5,495 nt of DNA from Methylococcus sp. UBA6136. GTDB lineage: Bacteria > Pseudomonadota > Gammaproteobacteria > Methylococcales > Methylococcaceae. The notes under the pieces are model-generated. The model was not told the DNA's origin. It saw only the letters and a program-made list of their open reading frames with translations, and did not search any database. How positions within the stretch are numbered: the first letter of the stretch is position 1; each line of letters opens with the position of its first letter. This document shows positions 1 through 5,495 of this stretch, in pieces. The DNA is taken from positions 1-5,495 of the forward strand of contig DIVI01000037.1 in the NCBI GenBank assembly GCA_002423305.1. The letters are read 5' to 3'. The translations under genes and the position numbers were made by a program.

Positions 1-281
1 CTTACTCGCTCATCAAAACCGTCCCTGAGTTCTTGGGGGTCCGCCGCCAAAAAAGGCTTCAGCGTTACTACACCGAACTGCGACGGATTGAATCTCAGCT
101 GGATGAAGTGCCAGACAGAGCCCGCATTGAGGCAGCCCTCGAACACCTGGATCAAATGGAGGCTAAACTCAAGAAGTCACGAATCAGTCGTAAACAGGTG
201 GCCGAATTTTATGCCCTTCGGAACGACATGATGTTTGTCCGAACGATTCTGGAGCGTTACCTACCAGAACGACAGACTTGA
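1..281 (+). CDS. C-terminal fragment, probable TAXI-family TRAP transporter substrate-binding protein (5' partial)
   Basis: The reading frame is open from base 3 to the TGA at 279-281 and gives the last 92 residues of a protein that begins upstream of the window. The fragment is strongly charged and helical, rich in Arg, Glu and Leu. It opens with YSLIKTVPEFLGVRR, then RYYTELRRIE, and closes with a helix ending RTILERYLPERQT. This arrangement (a hydrophobic turn with Pro, then Arg-rich helix, then YxELRxxE) resembles the extension after the second membrane segment of long TAXI-type TRAP binding proteins. Those proteins capture small carboxylate-like solutes in the periplasm for a fused DctQM permease. 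The binding domain itself is not in the window, so the call rests on the tail alone. A TTG at 33 could begin an 82-codon frame, but the open frame and family resemblance upstream of it argue for a partial gene. Its relation to the downstream genes is unclear; 269 bases separate it from the next convincing one. Confidence 0.6.
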   Translation, partial: YSLIKTVPEFLGVRRQKRLQRYYTELRRIESQLDEVPDRARIEAALEHLDQMEAKLKKSRISRKQVAEFYALRNDMMFVRTILERYLPERQT

Positions 282-550
282 CTCGAGATCAACCTCTTCC
301 GTCCGCAATCCCAAAGATGGAATGCGAACCAGATTCCCGGGGCCGGCTGAAAATGTTTCCCGCGAATGAGGCCGGCAGCCAGTTCATCTGGCTGGAAGAC
401 CCGAATGAATTCAATGCGTTGACCCGATATTTCGTCCTTCACTGACTGCATGCCTGGCAGTTAGGGGCCTCGGGAGTGAGCCGAACGAGGCACACCACTC
501 CAGAGTAAGTTATCGTCTCCGCGGGTTGAACATCAACGACATAATCATCA
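282..550. other. Intergenic stretch with only weak small open frames and short hairpins
   Basis: No recognisable gene. On the + strand a frame is open from TTG 278 through ATG 317 and ATG 353 to TGA 443-445 (55, 42 or 30 codons). None of these starts has a Shine-Dalgarno sequence. From ATG 317 its third codon positions are about two-thirds G/C, which is mildly gene-like. On the - strand a 64-codon frame covers 451-257 and runs into the end of the upstream gene, also without a good ribosome site. Neither product resembles a family I know. Structure present: a 7-bp stem with a 5-nt loop (376-382 with 388-394, CAGCCAG/CTGGCTG) without a following T-run, two GCCGGC palindromes at 342-347 and 371-376, and two crossing stems around 467-501. 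The sequence CATAAT at 540-545 could be a -10 element, but no matching -35 is seen at normal spacing. Confidence 0.4.
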
Positions 551-1369
551 ATGGGATCCCAAACCATGGCCACTTTTTTCGATGTTGAGAGTTATGCCTT
601 CGGGTCATTGCTGATCATCCTGTTTGTCGCCGCCTCCGTCCTCGGCGTCTTCCTGTTTCGCACACGCTTCAAACTGGATCGCTTCAAGCAATTTCACGAC
701 GTCTCGGGAAATATTTTTGGCGTGGCCGGCACCCTCTACGCCGTCCTCCTGGGGTTGGTTGTGGTGGATGCGATGGAGACCTTTTCCACCGCCCGCGTCA
801 CCGTTGAGAAAGAATCCAACGCCTTGGCCAATATGTACATTCTGGCCTCCCGACTGCCCGCGGAAAAAGCACAGGCCTTTCAATCGCTCTGCGTAGCCTA
901 TGCCCGTGAAGTAGTCGAGCGTGAATGGCCCATCATGGATGATGGCCACAGTGATCCGGACGCGCGCAACCTGACCTACTCGCTGTTCAAGCAAATCGCG
1001 GATGTGGAACCCGCGTCGGAGAACCTCAAGGCGGTCTACCCGCTCCTGCTCGAACAGGGCATGCAACTGCGGGAGCAGCGGCGAATGCGGACGGCCATCG
1101 CCACGCATAGCCTGCCCGCCATCGAATGGGTTGTGCTCTGCATCGGGGCCCTGGTGACGGTGACGTTTACCTACTTCTTTCGCCTGGACAGCTTCAAGGT
1201 GCAACTGACGCTGACGGGATTGGTGGCCCTGCTGATCGCCCTCAACTTGTATCTGGTGGTGCTTTTTTCCAATCCATTCTCAGGCGATCTCCATGTGGAG
1301 CCTGAGCCCTTCCAGACGGATCTGAGTATTTTCGAGCGGTTCGGTGCCGTCGAGAAACTGATACCCTGA
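551..1369 (+). CDS. DUF4239 (bestrophin-like) family integral membrane protein
   Basis: This 272-residue inner-membrane protein is of unknown function. It has four hydrophobic spans near residues 17-37, 54-73, 190-210 and 217-239, so two helical hairpins flank a soluble region of about 115 residues. Family-like marks are the small-residue, Gly-rich second span (VAGTLYAVLLGLVVVDAMET), a following helix with EKESNALANMYILASRLP, then AREVVEREWPIM, a late LREQRRMR helix, LPAIEW at the entry of span 3, and NPFSGDLHVEPEPF after span 4. Together these match DUF4239, which has been related to bestrophin anion channels; channel activity is not demonstrated by the sequence. No Shine-Dalgarno sequence precedes ATG 551. 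The second in-frame ATG at 566 (Met6) has a weak GGGA 9 nt upstream and may be the true start. The next gene starts about 90 bases downstream, so co-transcription with the sigma-factor operon is possible but unsupported. Confidence 0.8.
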   Translation: MGSQTMATFFDVESYAFGSLLIILFVAASVLGVFLFRTRFKLDRFKQFHDVSGNIFGVAGTLYAVLLGLVVVDAMETFSTARVTVEKESNALANMYILASRLPAEKAQAFQSLCVAYAREVVEREWPIMDDGHSDPDARNLTYSLFKQIADVEPASENLKAVYPLLLEQGMQLREQRRMRTAIATHSLPAIEWVVLCIGALVTVTFTYFFRLDSFKVQLTLTGLVALLIALNLYLVVLFSNPFSGDLHVEPEPFQTDLSIFERFGAVEKLIP

Positions 1370-1403
1370 GGCGCCATGTACCGAGATACCAGGGATTCAG
1401 CCA

Positions 1404-1413
1404 CGGTGCACCG
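1404..1413. promoter_or_regulatory. Perfect 10-bp palindrome, possible operator
   Basis: CGGTGCACCG is its own reverse complement and lies 24 nt before the mini-ORF that leads into the sigma factor. It falls between a poor -35-like TTCAGC (1396-1401) and a -10-like TGAAAT (1420-1425) separated by 18 nt. That is where a repressor site would often lie. The promoter elements are weak (3/6 and 4/6 matches), and one short palindrome can occur by chance, so this is only a candidate. Confidence 0.2.
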
Positions 1414-1425
1414 GTCGCTTGAAAT

Positions 1426-1430
1426 AGGTG
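1426..1430 (+). promoter_or_regulatory. Ribosome-binding site for the 7-codon leader ORF
   Basis: AGGTG lies 7 nt upstream of ATG 1438, a good Shine-Dalgarno match and spacing. No comparable site stands before ATG 1458 of the sigma factor, so ribosomes may enter here and reach the sigma gene by coupled re-initiation. Confidence 0.4.
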
Positions 1431-1437
1431 CTGACTT

Positions 1438-1461
1438 ATGACTCAAAGCACCCGCCCATGA
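1438..1461 (+). CDS. Seven-codon leader ORF overlapping the sigma-factor start
   Basis: ATG at 1438 opens a frame encoding MTQSTRP and ends in TGA at 1459-1461. The stop overlaps the proposed sigma start as ATGA (1458-1461), the classical geometry for stop-start re-initiation. It has the better ribosome site of the two starts. The peptide has no recognisable function and is too short for homology. Its likely role, if real, is translational coupling or leader-type control of the sigma gene. A chance origin cannot be excluded, because 7-codon frames are common. The alternative is that the sigma factor starts at GTG 1428 in its own frame, in which case this frame is irrelevant. Confidence 0.35.
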   Translation: MTQSTRP

Positions 1462-2018
1462 CGGATGAACAGATCCTGACTCTGATCGTGAAAGGGGGGC
1501 ATGACAACCACCTCCGAGCATTCAATGCCATTTACCAAGACTGGGCACACCCCATGAAATCATTCTTCATGGCGAGAGGCTGCACTCTCCAGGATGCAGA
1601 TGATGTGTTCCAGGAAGTTGTCCTGAAAATCTGGAAAAACGCCCGACAGTTCAATGGCCAAGGATCCGCCAAAGCCTGGGTGTGGTCCACCGCAAGGAAC
1701 ACGTTGATCGACCATTTTCGGCGATCACAAAAACACCCGGTCATGGATACACTCAATGGAGATCCTGACGACCCGGTCATACCCGCCCCAACCCCATTCG
1801 TGCATCCGGATGATTGTGTAGAAGCCGGTTTGGATCGCTTTGCAGCCGTGGCTCCCGATCGGGCCTATGCGCTTGAGCTCTGGTCTGCTGGCACTGACCT
1901 CCAGGAAATTGCCGATCGAATCGGGCGCCGCTATGGCGCAACCCGCCAGTATTTGATGGAGTGCCGAAAAAAGCTGAAACCGTTTCTTGCGCCTTGTCTT
2001 GAATTGCTGACGTCCTGA
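1458..2018 (+). CDS. ECF-type RNA polymerase sigma factor (sigma-70 family)
   Basis: From ATG 1458 the product has 186 residues and only regions 2 and 4, the usual two-domain plan and length of an extracytoplasmic-function sigma factor. Region 2 spans about residues 20-90. It contains DADDVFQEVVLKIWKN (core-polymerase binding helix, 46-61) and AKAWVWSTARNTLIDHFRR (2.3/2.4, -10 recognition, 71-89). An acidic, Pro-rich linker (about 97-120) follows, then region 4 (about 122-180). Region 4 has a helix-turn-helix around LQEIADRIGRRYGATRQYLMECRKKLKPF, written here as two pieces: LQEIADRIGRRYG and ATRQYLMECRKKLKPF. Compared with a standard ECF ending it carries a basic tail and Cys residues at 169 and 180. 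GTG 1428 would add 10 residues (MLTYDSKHPP) unlike the family start, so ATG 1458 is preferred. Its stop forms part of the ribosome site of the next gene. In the cytoplasm it should direct polymerase to a small regulon, possibly including this operon. The group within the ECF classification is not assigned. Confidence 0.88.
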   Translation: MTDEQILTLIVKGGHDNHLRAFNAIYQDWAHPMKSFFMARGCTLQDADDVFQEVVLKIWKNARQFNGQGSAKAWVWSTARNTLIDHFRRSQKHPVMDTLNGDPDDPVIPAPTPFVHPDDCVEAGLDRFAAVAPDRAYALELWSAGTDLQEIADRIGRRYGATRQYLMECRKKLKPFLAPCLELLTS

Positions 2019-2020
2019 GG
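2016..2020 (+). promoter_or_regulatory. Ribosome-binding site overlapping the sigma-factor stop codon
   Basis: TGAGG provides a Shine-Dalgarno core 5 nt before ATG 2026, and its first three bases are the stop codon of the sigma gene. A ribosome terminating on the sigma message is therefore directly over the next start. This supports coupled, stoichiometric production of sigma factor and membrane partner. Confidence 0.5.
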
Positions 2021-2025
2021 TTTCG

Positions 2026-2694
2026 ATGACTACCCATGATCCACATGACGATGAGCGCTGGCTGGACAACATCCAGAAAGAACAGCCCACGGACTCAGAA
2101 ACATCCAGAGTGGGATCCGCCCTGAGAAAAAGGCATCAACTGCATCAGTCCGGGCCATTGGCTACGGATTCGGACAAACATCGGCTCCAAAACCGACTTA
2201 TCGCCGAGGGGCTCCTTGACCCGCCGTTACGGAGGGACCCCATCCGGTGGCTGATTTCCTGGCTTCAACCACTCATCACCCACCGGAAGTTGTTGGCGGG
2301 GGCCGTATCAATCCTGCTCATCATCGGTGTCACCGGTCGATTCATGCCCTCTTTGAGCCAGAAAGCGTCTATTGGCCAACCATCTCCCTTGTCTGAAACG
2401 GAGATCACTCGTGGAAATGATTCGGCGCTGATCGCCTTATTTCCCGGTGAGGCAATCGCTGGCTTTCAGCACCAAATTGTCGATGACCTTGAACTTGCCG
2501 AGGCCGCCTGGCGCGCCGCTCTGATCGAGGCGGGGATTGAACACCAAGTTATTCGACGGGCCACTGAGGCAAAAACTGTCGAGTTGCATCTGAAACTCTC
2601 CCCTTCAGCGGCTCATCTGCAACCCCGATTTGCCCTCAAGAATGCCCCTGACCACGGAGAGTGGGTCGTGATCTTGCTACCCAAGTCACCCTGA
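2026..2694 (+). CDS. Single-span membrane protein, candidate anti-sigma factor
   Basis: This 222-residue protein lies 7 nt after the sigma gene, the usual place of a cognate anti-sigma factor. Residues 1-88 are polar and predicted cytoplasmic, with a helix near DDERWLDNIQKEQ and a second one near DKHRLQNRLIAEGLL. One hydrophobic span follows at about 89-106 (LLAGAVSILLIIGVTGRF), preceded by RDPIRW and HRK, which favours an N-in orientation. A Ser/Pro/Gln-rich linker (107-130) leads to an outer domain (131-222) with alternating helix and strands, including AEAAWRAALIEAGIEHQVI and a closing GEWVVILLP. There is no cysteine anywhere, so it is not a zinc-binding (ZAS, HxxxCxxC) anti-sigma factor, and I cannot place it in a known anti-sigma fold. 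The role is inferred from position and topology. Alternatively it could be an inner-membrane partner of the CHAT protein that follows 13 nt downstream. Confidence 0.6.
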   Translation: MTTHDPHDDERWLDNIQKEQPTDSETSRVGSALRKRHQLHQSGPLATDSDKHRLQNRLIAEGLLDPPLRRDPIRWLISWLQPLITHRKLLAGAVSILLIIGVTGRFMPSLSQKASIGQPSPLSETEITRGNDSALIALFPGEAIAGFQHQIVDDLELAEAAWRAALIEAGIEHQVIRRATEAKTVELHLKLSPSAAHLQPRFALKNAPDHGEWVVILLPKSP

Positions 2695-2707
2695 CCCGGT
2701 TTCCGCA

Positions 2708-5495
2708 TTGTCGCCCGCTCGGTTCCGGCGCCTTCGCTGGCCACTCAAAACCCTTGCGATCGGCGCGCTCATGGTGGGCGCCCTATTGGCATTCACACAC
2801 CCATTGGCTCACTCAAACCCAAGCCAGTGGGTCGGACTAACCGTCACCGCCTATACAAACAAAGCCAAGACAGCCACCTACTCACAGCTGATCGGGTTGC
2901 TCGAACCTCGAATGCCCGACATTGAGCGCCTCTCCGGTCCCTCCGGCGGGTGGACCTATCGAGCGACGACGCTATTGGGTGATGGCTTCTTCACACTTCA
3001 GGACTACGTCAAAGCCATCGATTACCAGCAGCGGGCACTGAACGTCGCCGAACACCGCTACGGAAAAGAATCCAGTGAAACTTCACGACGTTTAAGCGAT
3101 CTGGTCCTATCGCTTTATTTCTTCAGTGATTACGCGCGCGCCTTGCCCCTGGCCCAGCGTAACCTCGACCTTTCACTTCGCCTGTATGGAAAGGAATCTA
3201 TCGAGACCGCACAGCGGCGAGGCGAACTGGCGCTCATCTATTCCTATTCAGGGCGGGATGATGAGGCCATGGCCTTGTCCCACACCGCGCTCAAAACCAG
3301 AATCCGCCTGCAGGGTCTTCAGAACGAAGACACTATCGAACAGATGCGACAATTTGCCGAAACCCTTCGACACCAACCCTTGGGTCATGAACAGGCCATT
3401 ACCGTTGACCTAGCCGCACTCGCCTTGAGTGAAGCCTTCATCGGCTGGCAATCGGTCCGGACCGCCACGCTGCTGAACGACCTCGATTACTTCTACCGCC
3501 AGGACTACCAGTGCAGCCAGTCACTCCCCTATGCCGAAGAAGCCCTGGCAATCACCATCGCCCTTGAGGGTCCGGAGTCCAGCGAAGTGGCCACCCGGTA
3601 TCACAGCCTCGGCACCAACTATTTCTGTCTTGGACGAATGCGCGAAGCCATCATCGCCACTGAATCCGCCCTCACCATTTCACGCAAGCGATTTGGTGAA
3701 AAACACCAGAATGTCGCCTACCTTGAGGCAGAACTCTCCGACTGGTATGACCAGATTGACGACTCGGCCCATTCGGAAAAGCTGGGACGCATGGCCGTGG
3801 CTACCCTCAATGACACCTTGGGCGACCAGAACGAGATTGCAGCGGACATTTTCGATTTCGTCGGCAGCGCCGCCTTGTCCTGGGACAACGACTTCAGCAT
3901 TCACTTGTCCCGGCGCTTCCTTGCCGCGATGGAAATGCGGTATGGCCCGGACGAAACCGCGCAAATTGATCCCCTGACCAACCTAAGCGCCGCGCTCATT
4001 GATCAGGGCCGGTACACTCAGGCAGAAAAGCTCGCAGAGCGGGCCGTCGCCCTGACCCTGGAGCGCGCTGATCATCAATCCATTCTCCCGGAAGAAGAAG
4101 CCATCAATGCCCTGGTCCTGTCGGAAATCGCGCAGGACAAATGGACCGAGGCCGAACAGCACGCCGTCATGGCATTGAACTTCAGCGAAGAGAAATTCGG
4201 CATTCAGCACCCGGCCAATGCGGTTCCGTTCAACCTCTTTGCCCTGGCCATACGCCATCGGCTTCCAGCACTGGCCGTCCTATTTACAAAGAAATCCATC
4301 AACCTCGAGCAACCCACAGGGCTTGACCTCAAGCCGTTGAACCCACACGCCTACGGAGAATTCATTGCAGCCCGCCGACCCAGGCTGGATCGTCTCAAAA
4401 CCTGGCTGCAAGAAGACCACCGACTGCAAGAACTCAACAACCTCTCTGCTCTTGAAGCCCCAGAACCCGCATCACAAAACCTAACCCGAGAGGGTCAGCC
4501 CTTGTATGAGATTGCCTACACCGCCAATGAAAAGGCCTGGCTGGCGCAGTATGAAAACGACGCCACAAAACGCATCCGACTGGGGCTTCCTATTCGAACG
4601 CTTCACCGCCACCTCAACCACGGGGACGCCACACCCCAGGATGCCTTGCTGGTCCGGCAACTGGAACGAAGAGCTGATGAGAACCTGCAGGCATTCAAAA
4701 AGTTTTATCGCAGCTACCCGCTGAACCAGCCCAAAGCAGGGCCAGAAAAAGCAGTGGCATCCCAGGGAAATCCCACCGTCCGGCAAATTCGCAACCGACT
4801 GCAGCAAGAGCCCGGTTCTGTCGCCTGGGTGCGGTATTCGGTCAGCGACGATGCTCTGGACATAACACTCTTTACCCCCACCAACATCACCCACCATCGG
4901 ACAGGGATAGCTCGGGGGAGCCTGAACAAAAAAACCAGCGCGTTCCTCAACAACCTTCAGCAGCCAGGCAAAAATGCTCAAGCAACGGCAACTGCCCTAT
5001 ACACCCTGTTAGTGGCACCGATTCAGGATCAACTGCGCCACCAGCGGATCAGCACGCTGCTGATCGAGGCCAGCGGCATCATCAGGACCATACCCTTTGC
5101 GGCCCTGTTCGACGGCCAGCATTACCTAGTGGAAAGCCTGTCCAGCGCATTTGTCATGCCCGAAGGCAAAGCCATCCGACCGGCGCCCAAGCCTTCCCAC
5201 TGGGACATCGCCGCGCTGGGTGTCAGTCAAGCATGGCCGGGCTTTCAACCCCTGCCCTTCGTGGAGGCGGAACTGGCGGCCATCACCCAAGCTTCCTCCG
5301 ATGGCACCTGGTCGGGCAACACTTACCTGAACGATGCCTTCAACCGATCCCATCTGACGCAGGTGCTGAAAGGCCGACATAACGTCATCCACATCGCCAG
5401 CCACTTTGTGGAGAGTCACGGATTCAACCGCAATTCCTTTATTCTGCTCGGTGATGGCAGCCATCTCCGACTCGGAGATCTTGAACAAGGGCACT
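2708..5495 (+). CDS. Exported TPR-CHAT protease-like protein (3' partial)
   Basis: The frame runs without a stop from 2672 to the window end, giving 929 codons from TTG 2708. That start yields a classic signal sequence: basic RFRRLRWPLK (5-14), hydrophobic 15-29, and possible cleavage after AHS (34-36). ATG 2771 would lose the basic part. Residues about 80-510 form TPR repeats of kinesin-light-chain type; their YG/FG turns recur at G119, 161, 203, 246, 288, 330, 372 and 413, then D455 and G498, about every 42 residues. Residues about 540-690 are a charged helical linker. The CHAT domain begins near 690, with IIRTIPFAALFDG (791-803), LPFVEAELAAI, the catalytic-type His899 in VIHIASHF, and FILLGDGSHLRLGDLEQ. 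CHAT proteins are clan CD cysteine-peptidase relatives; the nucleophile Cys should lie just past the window. The protein is probably periplasmic or anchored facing the periplasm. Its substrate is unknown; the membrane protein encoded upstream is a candidate. No frameshift is seen. Confidence 0.85.
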   Translation, partial: MSPARFRRLRWPLKTLAIGALMVGALLAFTHPLAHSNPSQWVGLTVTAYTNKAKTATYSQLIGLLEPRMPDIERLSGPSGGWTYRATTLLGDGFFTLQDYVKAIDYQQRALNVAEHRYGKESSETSRRLSDLVLSLYFFSDYARALPLAQRNLDLSLRLYGKESIETAQRRGELALIYSYSGRDDEAMALSHTALKTRIRLQGLQNEDTIEQMRQFAETLRHQPLGHEQAITVDLAALALSEAFIGWQSVRTATLLNDLDYFYRQDYQCSQSLPYAEEALAITIALEGPESSEVATRYHSLGTNYFCLGRMREAIIATESALTISRKRFGEKHQNVAYLEAELSDWYDQIDDSAHSEKLGRMAVATLNDTLGDQNEIAADIFDFVGSAALSWDNDFSIHLSRRFLAAMEMRYGPDETAQIDPLTNLSAALIDQGRYTQAEKLAERAVALTLERADHQSILPEEEAINALVLSEIAQDKWTEAEQHAVMALNFSEEKFGIQHPANAVPFNLFALAIRHRLPALAVLFTKKSINLEQPTGLDLKPLNPHAYGEFIAARRPRLDRLKTWLQEDHRLQELNNLSALEAPEPASQNLTREGQPLYEIAYTANEKAWLAQYENDATKRIRLGLPIRTLHRHLNHGDATPQDALLVRQLERRADENLQAFKKFYRSYPLNQPKAGPEKAVASQGNPTVRQIRNRLQQEPGSVAWVRYSVSDDALDITLFTPTNITHHRTGIARGSLNKKTSAFLNNLQQPGKNAQATATALYTLLVAPIQDQLRHQRISTLLIEASGIIRTIPFAALFDGQHYLVESLSSAFVMPEGKAIRPAPKPSHWDIAALGVSQAWPGFQPLPFVEAELAAITQASSDGTWSGNTYLNDAFNRSHLTQVLKGRHNVIHIASHFVESHGFNRNSFILLGDGSHLRLGDLEQGH

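Noticed and set aside
376..394. CAGCCAG/CTGGCTG hairpin as an intrinsic terminator of the upstream gene
   Set aside because: The 7-bp stem with a 5-nt loop has no T-run on either strand side, so it does not meet the form of a Rho-independent terminator.
605..1204. 199-codon open frame on the - strand
   Set aside because: It lies wholly antisense to the DUF4239 gene, whose membrane spans and family motifs are clear. The antisense product is low-complexity and resembles no family.
1354..1390. GAAACT as an ECF-type -35 element for autoregulation
   Set aside because: It resembles the GGAACT core, but it lies in the last codons of the DUF4239 gene and no ECF-like -10 element is found at the expected spacing.
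1725..2090. 121- and 89-codon open frames on the - strand
   Set aside because: They are antisense to region 4 of the sigma factor and the start of the membrane protein, both well supported on the + strand.
3126..3977. 95- and 148-codon + strand frames, starting at 3126 and 3531
   Set aside because: They are out-of-frame readings inside the continuous TPR-CHAT frame, which has the TPR register and no stop. Their products are Pro/Ser/Arg-rich frame-shadow sequences.
4481..4981. 166-codon - strand frame
   Set aside because: It is antisense to the linker and the start of the CHAT domain and shows no recognisable motif.
5126..5494. 122-codon - strand frame reaching the window end
   Set aside because: It is antisense to the CHAT domain, including the conserved histidine block; an arbitrary shadow open only because the window ends.
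1458..5495. A type III-E CRISPR-associated locus
   Set aside because: The TPR-CHAT plus sigma theme is similar, but there is no CRISPR array, no Cas effector in the window, and the CHAT protein carries an export signal, unlike Csx29.

Overview
The window reads as a chromosomal segment of a Gram-negative bacterium, most likely a gammaproteobacterium. This is inferred from the moderately high G+C content, from a TAXI-type TRAP binding-protein tail, and from an ECF sigma factor followed by a single-pass membrane protein and an exported TPR-CHAT protein. No taxon can be fixed from the sequence alone. All recognised genes lie on the + strand. I saw no RNA gene, insertion sequence, CRISPR array or convincing intrinsic terminator.

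Layout: (1) 1-281 is the 3' end of a gene resembling the cytoplasmic C-terminal extension of TAXI-family TRAP transporter binding proteins. (2) 282-550 is an intergenic stretch with one weak small open frame on each strand and a few short hairpins. (3) 551-1369 is a four-helix membrane protein of the DUF4239 (bestrophin-like) family. (4) 1370-1457 is a short leader with a perfect 10-bp palindrome and a 7-codon mini-ORF whose stop overlaps the next start. (5) 1458-2018 encodes an ECF sigma factor. (6) 2026-2694 encodes a cysteine-free, single-span membrane protein placed where an anti-sigma factor would be expected. (7) 2708 to the window end is an uninterrupted 929-codon reading frame, cut off by the window. 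It starts at TTG and encodes a signal peptide, about ten 42-residue TPR units and a CHAT (caspase/separase-like) protease domain.

Genes 5-7 are spaced like one translationally coupled operon, with gaps of 7 and 13 nt. Read together they suggest a signalling module. A cytoplasmic sigma factor would be held by a membrane protein whose outer domain shares the periplasm with a TPR-CHAT protease. The protease could sense a ligand through its TPRs and cut the membrane protein to release the sigma factor. This resembles in logic, but not in location, the type III-E CRISPR arrangement, where a TPR-CHAT protease cleaves a partner that restrains an RpoE-like sigma factor. The module is inference. The domains themselves are visible in the sequence, except the CHAT catalytic cysteine, which would lie beyond the window.
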